The notes beneath the pieces are model-generated. The model ran no database searches, was not told the DNA's origin, and saw only the letters and a list, made by a program, of their open reading frames with translations. The translations under genes and the position numbers were made by a program. A DNA stretch of 64,000 bases from Gloeopeniophorella convolvens (taxonomy: Eukaryota > Basidiomycota > Agaricomycetes > Russulales), in NCBI GenBank assembly GCA_022496205.1, contig WTXD01000046.1, positions 143,248-207,247 of the forward strand, read 5' to 3'. Below are positions 11,825 through 22,254 of the stretch, one piece after another (positions within the stretch are counted from its first letter, which is position 1; every line of letters begins with the position of its first letter).

Positions 11825-13310
11825 ATGGCCAGGCTCGATCTCCAAGAGCTGCTCGACAGCGCAGACGTCCAGGACCCTACGGACTTCCCTCCCCCGTCCA
11901 CGGCCCCTGGCCTTCGGGCGCTCGACAGCGCACTGCGTTGTAAGATATGCCAGGAGCTCTATGATGCGCCAATCGTGCTCGCGTGCGGACACTGCTTTTG
12001 CTCTCTTGTACGACGAATTAAACTGGTTGCATGTGCTCGTCTTGAATATTGTCTCCTGTAGTGTGCACGCAACCAGCTCAGCGAGAAGCCGGCATGTCCC
12101 ACCTGTTGGAAGGAGGCCACTGTGAGTGGCTTCCGCCTCAACCCAGCCATGGAAGAGGCCGTCACAGCATGGAAGGACGCAAGGCATGTCGCGTACGACT
12201 CTGTGTGAGAAGGCGTTTTGATGCAAACCAATGCCCGCAGGCGCTTCGTACTTCGCATGGTGAAGGATGCATTACAAGCACAATTATCGACCTCAGCACC
12301 AGATCCGACACGACCTGTCAAGAGGCGCAGACACGATACCGAGTCGCCAGAAAGCATCGCAGGGCCGTCCTCGCCGCGCAAGCCGCCGCGCAGCTCCAAG
12401 CCTGCCTCCAAGCGACAGAGCCCCTTCAACGTAGACGCGTCTGATGATGACATTCAAGGCGACGGCCACATCGAATGCCCAGTCTGTGCGAAACGCGTGC
12501 CATTAGGCAGGATTAACGAGCACCTGGACAACGGCTGTAGCTCCTCGTCCAACAAAAGCACACCCTCGAGCAGTTCCAAGCAGAAAGATGCGTGGTCGAA
12601 GCTCCTGGATGGGAAGAAGAGCAGCAAAGAGAAGTACGCCTTGTACCGCACTGCACCGTTCCGACCTCCTCATTGAACGTCTTCAGAGGGAAGGCTGCGG
12701 AGGCGGAGCCTGTTGATCCCAGCCCGCTCCCCAAGGCATCGTACACGGTCCTCAAGGACAAGCAGATCCGTGACCTCCTCTCTGCGCATGATCTCGCAAC
12801 TGTCGGGGACCGTGCCCAGCTGATTGCTCGTCACGAACGGTCGGTCCACACGATGTAGTCAGACCAGGGAAGTTGGTACTAATTCCCATGATCAGTTGGG
12901 TCTCGCTGTACAACGCGAACCTCGACCGCAGCCCAGCAGCTCGTAAGCGGCTGGCTGAGCTACGACAGGAGATGCGACGCTGGGAAGAGGACCGCCGCGC
13001 GTCGAAGAAGGACCCGCTCAAGATTGACGTGGCCGAATATAGAGTGCGTGTTGACTTTTGGCGACAATTGTGCCTGCTAAGGACCCGTTCCATACTCCAG
13101 CGCGCCAACAAAGCAGAGTTCGACAAACTCGTCGAGCGTGCACGAGCAAAGGCGAAGCGCGAGCCGTCGAAGCCACCTGACGACTCCGCGGCGTCTGCTA
13201 CCTTGCCACAGAGGACCCCGAGCAGCACGGGCCGCAGGAAGACGCGTGTGGAAAGCAGCACGAGCAGCGAGGTCGCCGCGATCGTGGTGGACTCGGATCC
13301 CGAAGGGTGA
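11825..13310 (+). CDS. RAD18: E3 ubiquitin ligase RAD18 (postreplication repair)
   Basis: Six exons (11825-12007, 12062-12192, 12241-12633, 12687-12839, 12896-13043, 13101-13310) give 405 residues. The domain order is that of RAD18: an N-terminal C3HC4 RING ('CKICQEL', 'CGHCFCSLC', 'CPTC', roughly residues 40-80), a UBZ4-type zinc finger ('IECPVCAKRVPLGRINEHLDNGC'), and a SAP domain beginning 'LKDKQIRDLLSAHDL' and continuing into 'WVSLYNANLDRS'. RAD18 with RAD6 mono-ubiquitinates PCNA at stalled replication forks. The last intron is 57 bp and free of stops in frame, so retaining it would add 19 residues without truncation. The gene sits between two inverted membrane-protein paralogues. Confidence 0.95.
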
Positions 13311-13670
13311 TGCCCGCATGCGCTGTCGTACTTGTTGGGTCTGTACATCTTGTCTCGTCGCTCTCTCCTATAATACACCGCTTTGACATCTGACTCTACA
13401 TGGATAAGTCGCCCACTGGTCCCACACTCGCACTTGGTGACGTGGAGACAGTCGTGGCCAAGTCGAGGTCCGAATTAGGAAGCGTGGCCTCGTCATGCCC
13501 GAGTCGCGCAGGCTCGCGTAATGCCACGCGCGCGCAATGCGCTTGATCAGCCAGGCCGGCCTGCTCCCAACAACGACGACAACGGCACCAGCGCGCATAT
13601 AATGCTCTCGCCCCTTCTCTGACTCTCCACTTGAACCCCTCCTCACTGACGCCCAGGCACAGCCCTCACT
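13311..13670. other. Intergenic; no gene seen
   Basis: Holds the RAD18 3' end and the promoter of the membrane-protein gene. A 'tataatgc' element lies near 13598, about 70 bp before the ATG at 13671. Nothing else is recognisable. Confidence 0.45.
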
Positions 13671-14952
13671 ATGCCTGCAGCGCTCGCACCCATCGTCACC
13701 TTCTACGACTACGCCCTGCAGCCGGTCCCTGCGCTCGCGTGGCTCGGCGTGCCCGTCTCCGCGCTCGAAGTGGCAGGCGCGCTCCGCGTTGCGCTGCTTC
13801 TCCGCCAGCTGCGCGAGCTCTTTCACAAGCAGCACGCAGCGAAGATCTCCGCAGCCACCAAGGCGCGGAACGGGAAGGGCGCCGGGAAGGAGAGCGTGGC
13901 GCTCGAGCCGATCGAGCCGCGGAGCCGCGTGCGCGACTTTGCGGCGACGCTGGTGATGGTGTTCGGCGGTGAAGCCGTCGTCGGTGCGTCTTGGCCTTCT
14001 CTTCAGTGCGACCTGCGCTGACCCTGCTCCCTGGCACCTGCGCACTAGCGCCCTGGCTCGGCCTGCGGCCCTCGTTCTTCGTGTCGAGCACCTACCCCTC
14101 CCTGTTCCTCGGCGCACACGTGCTCGTCGACCTCCTCCCGGCCGTCCCCGAACAGACCCTGCTCACCGAGCTCCCGCTGACGCTCGTCCACGCGCTCTTC
14201 CGCATGCTCCTGCTGTGCAACGTCATCCCGCGCATCGTCACGACGCACGCCTCGCCGGCCATCGCGACGTCGCCCTACACGCTGCTCCTCACCGCACTCG
14301 TACGTGTCCTGCCCCATGATCCCGTCGCACCAGACCGCGGCTGACCACCCGCGCAGCTCCAGCCCAACGGCGGGCCGCTCATCGCGAACACGCTCGCGCT
14401 GCTCCGCCCGACGCCGTGCGCCTCACGACGCCGCCCGAGCTGCTCCCGTACGGCTGGACCGCGACGGACCTCTGGGCAGCGCCACTCGTCACGGGGCTGT
14501 ACGCGACACTCACGCACGCGCAGCCGTTCTTCGCGCAGCTGCACGCGCTGCTCTTTGCGTTCTTCGCGCCGCTCGGGCTGGCTGCCGCGGAGGGCGGCAA
14601 GGTGGCGCCGGTGGACGCTGCCACGGCGCGCGCGGCGTGTGCGGTGCTGTTGTGTGGGCTGTACGCCGCCCGTGCGGTGCGGACGTTCGGTCCGGGGCTC
14701 TTCGAGCAGGCTGCGCCGGCCAAGGCTCGGAAGGCGGCTGCGCCGAGCGTATCCGTAACAGCGGAATCGGACGCTAGTCTGGACGAGAAGGCGGGGAATG
14801 ATCTTGCGGTGCGGGCTACTGGCGTTGAGCCAAAGAGTACTAGGAAGGCTCTCAGGACACCCTCTTCCAAAGGTAAGCTGTATAGTTCATGTTGACGTCG
14901 GAGAGATGCTTAACCTCCTGTAGACGGTCTGAAGAAGAGCAAGGCTCAGTAA
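13671..14952 (+). CDS. Multi-pass membrane protein, likely ER, with one apparent frameshift
   Basis: Four exons: 13671-13983, 14049-14299, 14357-14872, 14924-14952. Hydrophobic segments start with 'LAWLGVPVSALEVAGALRVALLL' and continue through 'LFLGAHVLVDLLPAV', 'LVHALFRMLLLCNVI', 'APLVTGLYATL' and 'LLFAFFAPLGLAAA'. The C-terminus is KKSKAQ, a KxKxx dilysine motif that predicts ER retrieval. Near 14416 one base is missing relative to the inverted paralogue: 'acgccgtgcg' should read through a Met codon there. The sequence as given is therefore frameshifted between 'LLRPTP' and 'LTTPPELL'. I do not recognise the family with certainty. A TRIC-type cation channel is one alternative suggested by topology and the 'NGG' loop, but this is weak. 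Confidence 0.6.
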
Positions 14953-15418
14953 CTGCACTGAATATGTAACAGTGTGCTGTACCTTGGACGATTATCTAGG
15001 CATAGACTAATTTATCATGGATAACCCTTGGTTGTGTTGAGCCTGGATCTGTTTCGTTCGACGTGGACTGTATAGATTAGATTAGATTGCTACTAAGCAC
15101 CACAATCATGATATCACAGTGCCAAGGCACGACCGTCGTCCTTGTCCTCGCCCACCACCCGATCATTGAATATTAAAGTGCCCAACGCCTGGAGCCTACA
15201 CAAGTTGAGCGAGTAGCTCAAGACCCGAACCGTATGTCGTGCCTCCGCAGCGGGCGATGCACCGGAAATGCGTCGCCCGGCTGCGACCCTCGCGCGGCGT
15301 GCACTGCTCACCGTGCCACGGTAGCCATTGCTCCACACCAGGCGCTGTAGCTCAAATTTAAGCAGTCCAGCTCCTCCAAACTCAAGCCCAACTCTGGTCA
15401 CCAACATCCCACAGCACG
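14953..15418. other. Intergenic; no gene seen
   Basis: Holds the 3' end of the membrane-protein gene and the promoter of the senescence-domain gene. No further structure recognised. Confidence 0.4.
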
Positions 15419-16963
15419 ATGGCCCCCGCCGCCGCACCCGAGGCCTACGTCCTCGTCACCATCCCCAACGCATCCCTTACGACCGCAGACGGCAACACCT
15501 TCACCGGCGCTCTCGCGCTCGAGTACATCACCTTCGCCGTCCCCGGAGCAACGCGCGACGTGCTGCTCGTCCTGCGCCTCGGCGCCTTCGAGGCGCCGCT
15601 CGACCCCGCCCGCACGCTCACCGCTTCCGCGCTGCCCTCCGGCGCGCGGCGCTACGTCTTCCGCGCCACGCGCGACGACGCCGAGTTCGCACTCGAGCTC
15701 CCCGCGGGCGCAAGCGACGACGCGGAGCTCTTCCACAGCGTGCTCGCCGAGTACGCGGCCGATCTCCGCGGGGACGCGCCGGCGCCGCGCGCGGACGCCA
15801 AAGGCGGCCTCGCGCTCGATGCGCCGGCGGCGGCGGAGGACCTCCGCGGGCGCTTCGTGCTCATGAACGAGGGGACGGGCGAGGTGGTCGGCGCGCTCGA
15901 CGGCTCGGTGCGCGTGCGCGAGGACGCGTCGCTCGGCGAGACGGGCCGCGAGCGCGACCCGGTCGTCGTCGAGCTGCCCGAGGGCGCGGACACGCTCGAG
16001 CAGCTGCAGGACGCCGAGGTGCTCGTACGCGCCGTCCCGCCCGAGGAGCGCGACTGGATGATGAAGGGCGCCGTGTTCGTCAGGTGCGCCTGGGCCCCTC
16101 TGTCTATGTAGTGTGTGTGCTGATCGAGGCGGCACAGCCATGTCATCTCGGGCACGACGACGCTGCTCACGAGCGCGCTGAGCATCGCCTCGACCTACTA
16201 CATCGCGCACTCGACGCCCTCGCCGCACGCTTCGGGCACGGCCTCGCCCGCCCCCGGGCCCAGCGCAAGCACAAGCACCTCCGCACCGCCCCCGCCGCCC
16301 TCGCGCACGCTGCTGCTCATGCAGTCGCCCACGACGCGCAAACACCTGGCGCGCATCCACACCGTCAGCGGCGGCGCGGTCAAGCTGAGCAGCCAGGCCG
16401 CCGCCGCCGTCGAGCGCCTCATCGAGCGCGCGGTCGGCGCAGACGCTGGCAAGGGCAAAGCCCGCGCCTCTGCACCCGGCAGCCCCGCGCCCGTCGCGGC
16501 GCCCGCGCCGCAGTACGTAGCCACGGCCACGGCAGCGTTGGGCAAGCCGCCGCTCCCGCCGCGCAGCCGCGGGCCGTCGCCCGCGCACGGGCTCTCGGAC
16601 AAGCCGCCGCTCCCCCTGCGCCCCAGCTCGCGCGCGACCTCGCCACAGCCCCCGACCCCGCGGCCCACGTCCACGTCCCTGGGCACGGGCACGCGCGTAG
16701 CGCTCTCCGCCGCGCTGATCCTCGCGGCACTCGATGAGTCCACCACGCGGCTCGTCGACGCAGGCGGCGCGGCGGTCACTGCGGCGGTCGCGCACAAGTA
16801 CGGCACCGCGGCGGGGTATAACGCCGGGCTGGCCGCTGGGACGGTGCGCAATGTCGTGCTGGTGTATGTGGATGCCCAGGGGCTGGGTCGGCGCGCGATT
16901 GTGAAGCGCGCGGCGAAGGGCTGGGTCAAGGCGCGCGTGGCGCAGGGCAAGGACCGGCGGTGA
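15419..16963 (+). CDS. Senescence/spartin-associated domain protein
   Basis: Two exons (15419-16083 and 16138-16963) give 496 residues. The N-terminal 220 residues form a mixed alpha/beta region that opens 'AYVLVTIPNASLTT'. A low-complexity Ser/Pro linker follows. The C-terminal senescence domain contains 'GTRVALSAALILAALDESTTRLVDAGG' and 'AAGYNAGLAAGTVRNVVLVYVDAQG', characteristic of this domain in plant senescence proteins, spartin and fungal homologues. Family members associate with lipid droplets and membranes; a similar role is inferred. Its base composition is very GC-rich, which opens long spurious frames on both strands. Confidence 0.88.
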
Positions 16964-17096
16964 AGCCGGGCGGGCGGAACCGTCGTCGTTGGACTTGGGA
17001 CTTTACGATGAGCATATAGGAGCTGCGCTTGTGTAGGATGGGAAGTGAATGGTATGATTATACGTATGGGCTCGCGGTGGTACAAACGTGTCTAGG

Positions 17097-17782
17097 TTAC
17101 AACAGCGTGATCTCGGGCGCGGGCCCGCGCGTCTCGAACGCGAGCCAGTCGCCCGTGCCGGTGGGCAGCAGCCCCATCGAGCGGCACTTCCACAGGCCGA
17201 GCGCGAGCGTGGCGATGTTGCACGCGAGGTAGGCGAGCTTCTGCAGCGGGAGGGTGGAGAGGGCCTTGGCGGAGGGCGACGATGCGGGGCCCGGCGCGAA
17301 GGGCGCGAACGCTGTATGCCTGCGTCAGACAAAGCCCGCAGCATGGTCACGGGCACGGATACGGCGCACGCACCCGTGTTCATCGCGGCCATGTTCTTGA
17401 ACGGCGAGAGCAGGAGCACCGCGACGATGCCCATGCTGAAGATCTGCACGCCGCCGCCGGACATGTACAGCATGAACGCCTGCATGGGCAGCGACTTGAC
17501 CGGCGCGATGGCAAAGTCCCATGCCCGCTTCTCCTTGAGCGACTCGTGCGACGCGAGCACGGCGGCGGCAGACTTGCTCGGTGCTTTAGCCTGTAAACGT
17601 TGATTGAAAATGTGTGTGCACGGGTAGGTGCGGGCTGGCGTACGCTGGTCACCTCGGAGAAGCCTGGCGGGGGCGGGAGTTTGCTCCATCTGACGGTGGA
17701 ACTGGGTCAATAGGACGTGAAGACGGTGGACTGGGGCGAACTTTGGGGTCGAGGTCTGGAGAGACGCATAGGAAAGGGACAT
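17097..17782 (-). CDS. EMC4: ER membrane protein complex subunit 4
   Basis: Three exons (17782-17653, 17583-17374, 17311-17097) give 184 residues. EMC4 is a core subunit of the EMC, which inserts tail-anchored and multi-pass proteins into the ER membrane. The diagnostic block is '[41 protein letters not shown]', read in exon 2 in shorter pieces, followed by 'AFAPFAPGP'. Two transmembrane segments lie around '[11 protein letters not shown]' and '[15 protein letters not shown]', and the end is '[16 protein letters not shown]'. The first-exon boundary is the least certain: an alternative ATG at 17689 would give a shorter N-terminus. The gene converges on the senescence-domain gene. Confidence 0.9.
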
Positions 17783-18160
17783 GGCGAGTGGCGGAGACGT
17801 GCGAGGAACAAGCGAAGCGCTTCGAGTTGCAGGCCGGCGTCCGAGTCGCGCTCACTGCCCGGCCTGCAGGGACACTACCCACGTTCATTCACGAGACGAT
17901 GAATCGTCAATTACCCAAATTACGGGCGGCGAATCGGTTGCAACTGTGTATCTCGAACCCCAGTTAATTAAAGCCGCGAACACCCCGTGCCCAAGCACCC
18001 CGTTGGCAAAGCACCCAGTGTGGTATGGTTCGATAGTTCGCCAAAATATCATCCATGAGGAAATGGGCTCAGTCGCTCATTTTAATGCTGGGGGCAGACT
18101 CGAGCTACAGGTGCAATACGATAGCAACATGTAAAGTAAGGGCCTACAAACGCTAGCAAG
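17783..18160. other. Intergenic; no gene seen
   Basis: Upstream of EMC4 and downstream of SF3B4, both on the minus strand. No recognisable element. Confidence 0.4.
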
Positions 18161-19414
18161 CTACTGTCCCATGTAGCCAGGCGGGGCCATCATGGGCGCG
18201 CCTGGCATGGGTGCAAACCCAGGCGGCGGGGGTGGTGGGTACCCTTGCGCGGGGTTGAACACCGGCATGCCGCCAGGCGGGGGCTGTGGCATACCCATAG
18301 GCATGCCCATGCCCATGCCCATGGGTGGCATACCTGGCATCGGCACAGGAGGCTGCATGGGCACCTGCATAGGCACCGGCGCAAATCCCGGTGGCGGGGG
18401 CGGAGGCGCAGCGAGGGCGCCCGCAAACTGCCCCTGGTAAGGCCCTCCGAAGCCAGGCATCGGGGCAGCGCCCGGATATGCCACCGGGGGCGGACGCTGG
18501 GCGAGTGGCAGTGCGTTGTTCTTCCTGGCCTGCGACGCGAGCAGCCGCTCTGCCGCCGTTCCGTGACGCTCGCCCTTGCCGTCCTTCTTGAAGGCGTATT
18601 GGACTGTGATCGGCTTATTCATGAGGAACTGGCCGTTCATAGACTCGGTGGCCGCGTCGGCAGACTCGAAGTCCGTGTACGACACGAAGCCGTAGCCCTT
18701 CGACTGGCCGGTCTGCGGGTCGCGCGCGATCTAGAAGGTTACGTGGGTAAGGCGCGTGAGTGCCATGCCGTGCGCGCAGCATGCGGGTAGCGGTGCTCGG
18801 CACACCTTTGCGGTCGTTGCCATCATGCCAAACGCGCTGAATGTGTCATACAGCAACCGTTCGTCGACATTTTCGTCCAATGAGCCAATGAACAGGTTCG
18901 CGCCAACGTCGAGTTGTTTCTTGTCAGAGGAAGCCTAGGTTGCGCCATAGGCGAGTCAGACACCCAAACAGCGGTACGTGAGAGAGAGTGGAGTTTGAGC
19001 GACGTCCGTGGCCCCAAGACGGGGACAACCTGTTACGCACCTTGTTAACTCTGATCGGTTTTCCCCACAATTTAATCTGATTCATGATCTTACAGGCATA
19101 CTCTGCGTCCTCTTCTGTTAGGAATTCGCAGAAACCAAACCCTTGGTGCGCCATGGAGATACGGTCTTTCGGTAAGTGTACATTGACTGTGAGGGTATCC
19201 TCATTAGAGAGGCGAATGATAGGTCCAAAAGGAGGGGCGCACCAACTGGGCCTGCCTGCAACATAAGCTCCCATATGAGCGCATCCGAACACCGTTCGTC
19301 GAGGTTGCCCTACATTATGGCAGAGTACAATTAACGTGGGACGAAAGCTAGGGGTATGAGACGCACCAGGTACACCGTCGCTTCTTGATTTCGATCATCC
19401 TGCGGCCGAGACAT
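18161..19414 (-). CDS. SF3B4: Splicing factor 3B subunit 4 (SF3b49 / Hsh49)
   Basis: Five exons: 19414-19367, 19309-19243, 19186-19041, 18934-18806 (or 18804) and 18728-18161. The product is a U2 snRNP SF3b subunit that contacts pre-mRNA near the branch site. It has two RRMs: RRM1 with '[18 protein letters not shown]' and '[21 protein letters not shown]', and RRM2 with '[20 protein letters not shown]' and '[21 protein letters not shown]'. A Pro/Gly/Met-rich tail follows, as is typical of the family. With the usual donor at 18805 the RRM2 frame is off by two bases, because one CG dinucleotide of the expected IARDP codons is absent. A donor two bases further on restores the frame (...AKVSRDPQTG) and gives 319 residues. 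Confidence 0.9.
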
Positions 19415-20607
19415 CTGCAGAGACGGAGGAGGACGTGCTAAAGCAGTAAGCAAACGCGAAGTCGGCGCGCGAAGTCCTTCTGTTTGTAGCTGTTTGGCAC
19501 CGGATGCACATGCCACACACGTCTCCGTTGCGTCTCCGAGTCGCTTGGCTGAGTCGCCTTTGACGCTCACCCTGTCTTGTCAGGGTCATCAACAACTCTT
19601 GTCTACATCTTCGTCATGTTCTAAAGCCGCGCTGTGGTGCATTCACCTGTCTAGCATCACCCTTGTCTGGGATATTGCGGCAAAACTTGGGCGTCATCGT
19701 CTGCGCCCGGCTGCCTCGGCCCTCGCGCTCACCACACGGGACCATCGGCTGGCCACAGTTTTAGAATCTTGGATGTTGTTAATCCCCGAAATTACATCCC
19801 TAAGATTGCAAAATATACCCCGAGGCTGTGCGAGCAACCTTGGACGGCATCTTGTGATCTGGCCAGCGCCTTGTTACCGTGGACAGATCAACTACCTCAG
19901 TTCCTCGGCGTCAAACTGCCAAGTAGGAGCAGCAGGCTCATACTTTCGTTGAGTTGGTAGTCTGCATCCCAAACCGCTTTGACAGCCTCGCTGATGCTGG
20001 GAGAATCTTGCTGCTGCTGCTGCCGCTTATGAGACCTTGTATGGCACTTGCTCATTGTCTCCGAGTTCGCCATGCAGCAACTAGCCCCGATCTAACAGCC
20101 GTCAGGTAGTAGGACTGCCTGACGCAGGTAAAGCTATCGTCATATCGTCTGCCAATCGGCCCCACAGCGCCTACACGCGCGTCCAACTTTCAGTCCGATG
20201 ATCCTCCACCACCCACGGTCGCCTTGCGGCGGCGCATTCAATGCCAGCTCACTGCTGTCCATGCGTGCGCCGAGTCTGCGAAGGCATGATTGGGCGCCCG
20301 GCGGCCGTGGAACCATCGGCATGACTGATCCCCCAAATCGCTGGTCTGCTAATCACCGCCACTACGTCTTCCCTACCCGTCTACGGTACCTTTCTTGCGT
20401 AGATTGTGGACACTTGTTACCGTATGGATCACTCTGCGCGTTATTGCACCATCCCATAGTCTGGCTTAGCGCATATGTCGAGCGCTCTTGTGGGGTATAA
20501 AAGACGATCTGTCTCTGCTTGTAGCTACCACGGGGATCCTGCAAGGTTCACCACCTGCTGAGTCTTGCGCGCCGCTTTTGCATCGTAGCCAGTACAGCCA
20601 GTTCAAC
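19415..20607. other. Intergenic; no gene recognised
   Basis: About 1.2 kb with only short shadow frames. The last 115 bases form the promoter of the secreted Pro-rich gene, with a clear TATA box 'gtataaaa' at 20495-20502. Confidence 0.5.
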
Positions 20608-20868
20608 ATGCTCAAGTTTAGCCTCACCGCCCTGCTTCTCTTGTTGCTCGCGTTGAGCGTGGCTGCAGCCCCTAGCCGCGAGCTCAAGCAGGCGAAGATC
20701 AGGCGTGCTGAGGAGAACTACTACCCGCCACCTCCCCCACCTCCGTATCACCCACCGCCTCCACCGCCTCCTCCCCACAAGCCGCCACCCCCGCCGCCTC
20801 CTCATAAGCCTCCTCCGCCACCCCCGCCGCCACACAAGCCTCCGCCCCACAAGCCATCCAAAATGTAG
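20608..20868 (+). CDS. Small secreted Pro/His-rich repeat protein
   Basis: A single exon encodes 86 residues. The N-terminus is a strong signal peptide: 'MLKFSLTALLLLLLALSVAAA', followed by 'PS'. The mature part is dominated by polyproline runs separated by HK pairs (about five 'PPPPHK' units), ending 'HKPSKM'. A TATA box lies about 110 bp upstream at 20495. Such proteins are typical fungal cell-wall or secreted small proteins. The HK spacing could bind metal or anionic wall polymers, but that is speculation. There are no cysteines, so it is not a hydrophobin. Confidence 0.7.
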   Translation: MLKFSLTALLLLLLALSVAAAPSRELKQAKIRRAEENYYPPPPPPPYHPPPPPPPPHKPPPPPPPHKPPPPPPPPHKPPPHKPSKM

Positions 20869-22254
20869 CTTCGCATCTTTGTGCTCTCTAGGGACTCTGC
20901 TGATCACTTCCCTTACAGCTACAAGAGAGAGCCTGCTCCGACTGCATATATTTACTGAAGCACGCTTCCACGATAGCGCAGGTGATGTCGGGACACGCAT
21001 CACCCGGTCAGTGAATCAAGGACCCTTTTTTCTGCTGTCTGCTGTCTCTGAAGGGGCAGTAGCCCTTGTGTACTTTTACGTCTCGAGTCGAGTTCGTTTG
21101 CTTGTTCAAGCTGTTGCTTCGAGAAGACTTCCTTGTTTTGTAGTAGTAAATTGCTGCCCCATATCGCGACGTCGCTTCCCCCGTGACCGATACGCTTACG
21201 TCTTGCTTCATTGGGAGACTTTGACGCACTGGTTGTGGCACCAAAACCCTAAATAGCTGTCTTTGTGTATCTTGTATGGTATACCTCACAAGAGGGACAC
21301 TCGATGTTGATCAAGCTGCTTCGCGGCTAGTACTCTGGGGGGCACCATCCCACGGGAAACTCCGAGGCACTCTCACGGGCAGCCGGCCGTTTGACGAATC
21401 CTTCGTCTTGCGCTGAGCACTTTTGTTGAACTTGGCTTGAGAGCTTGGGCTGTCATTTCAACATGTTTGATGCCAAGCCCGTATGTGTCTTACAACGACC
21501 TGAGGTATATGCCGGTGCGCCTCGGACTTGGCACTCCGGGGACACGTTCGGTCACCGAATAAGCGCCTCATACCATTACGCACGATGCAACCCGAGCCGC
21601 GCGGCCGGCCCCGCTGAGTGATGCCCTCCAAGGTTTTGCGTCAGCAAACCAAAAAGGAACGTTCGTGTAATCGTGTAGATACTGACAACGGCACTCGAGA
21701 AGCACTCTATCCAACGGACCCTCGGAGCAGATTCACACTCGCAGCTTGGCAGGCTCGGAGATCCCTCAACCTCCCGAACCATTTGAAGGCTTCATCAGAG
21801 GTGGGGACAATCTATGACTAACATTTTATCGGCGAACCTTCGTGGCAAGAGTGCCTCGGGGCGGTGCCAGAGCCTGACGTCGCTGAGGCGGTGACGCCTG
21901 CAGACAACACGATCCCTAGCTTGGTCATAGAGAATGTCAGGCTTTGCCGCGGTGTGCTATGCCGCGGTTTCTCGACTGCTATTGACATCTTGCGTGTTCC
22001 CCTGCGTCTATCTTTCTTCCTGATTGTGACAAACTGCCGCTGGACTAAGTGCTCTTACTAACTACGGCGAGGCACCATCACAGACGGCCTCTGAGATGGA
22101 GACAGCTTGTATGGTCTCAGGAAAGACACAGTGTCAAGTCAAGGCTCCTGCTCGAGTATAAGAGCTGGTGAATCTCTCAGCCAACTTTTCAGTCAGCAAA
22201 TTCACCAACATCTACTCCTCGCCTCACACCAGTGTTTCCTACTTTGAAAGCATC
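20869..22254. promoter_or_regulatory. Intergenic with promoter of second OYE gene
   Basis: No gene recognised in about 1.4 kb. The last 100 bases hold a TATA-like 'gtataagag' at 22156-22164 and a leader ('caccaacatctact') that matches the promoter of the inverted OYE paralogue upstream of 6770. Confidence 0.55.

Noticed and set aside
15328..16795. Two long overlapping frames (about 465 codons) on opposite strands
   Set aside because: Arg-rich, low-complexity translations of GC-rich third positions in the senescence-domain gene; neither has a domain or sensible start.
20700..20860. Direct repeat array that might look like a CRISPR or minisatellite
   Set aside because: It is the polyproline/HK coding repeat of the small secreted protein; spacing follows codons.
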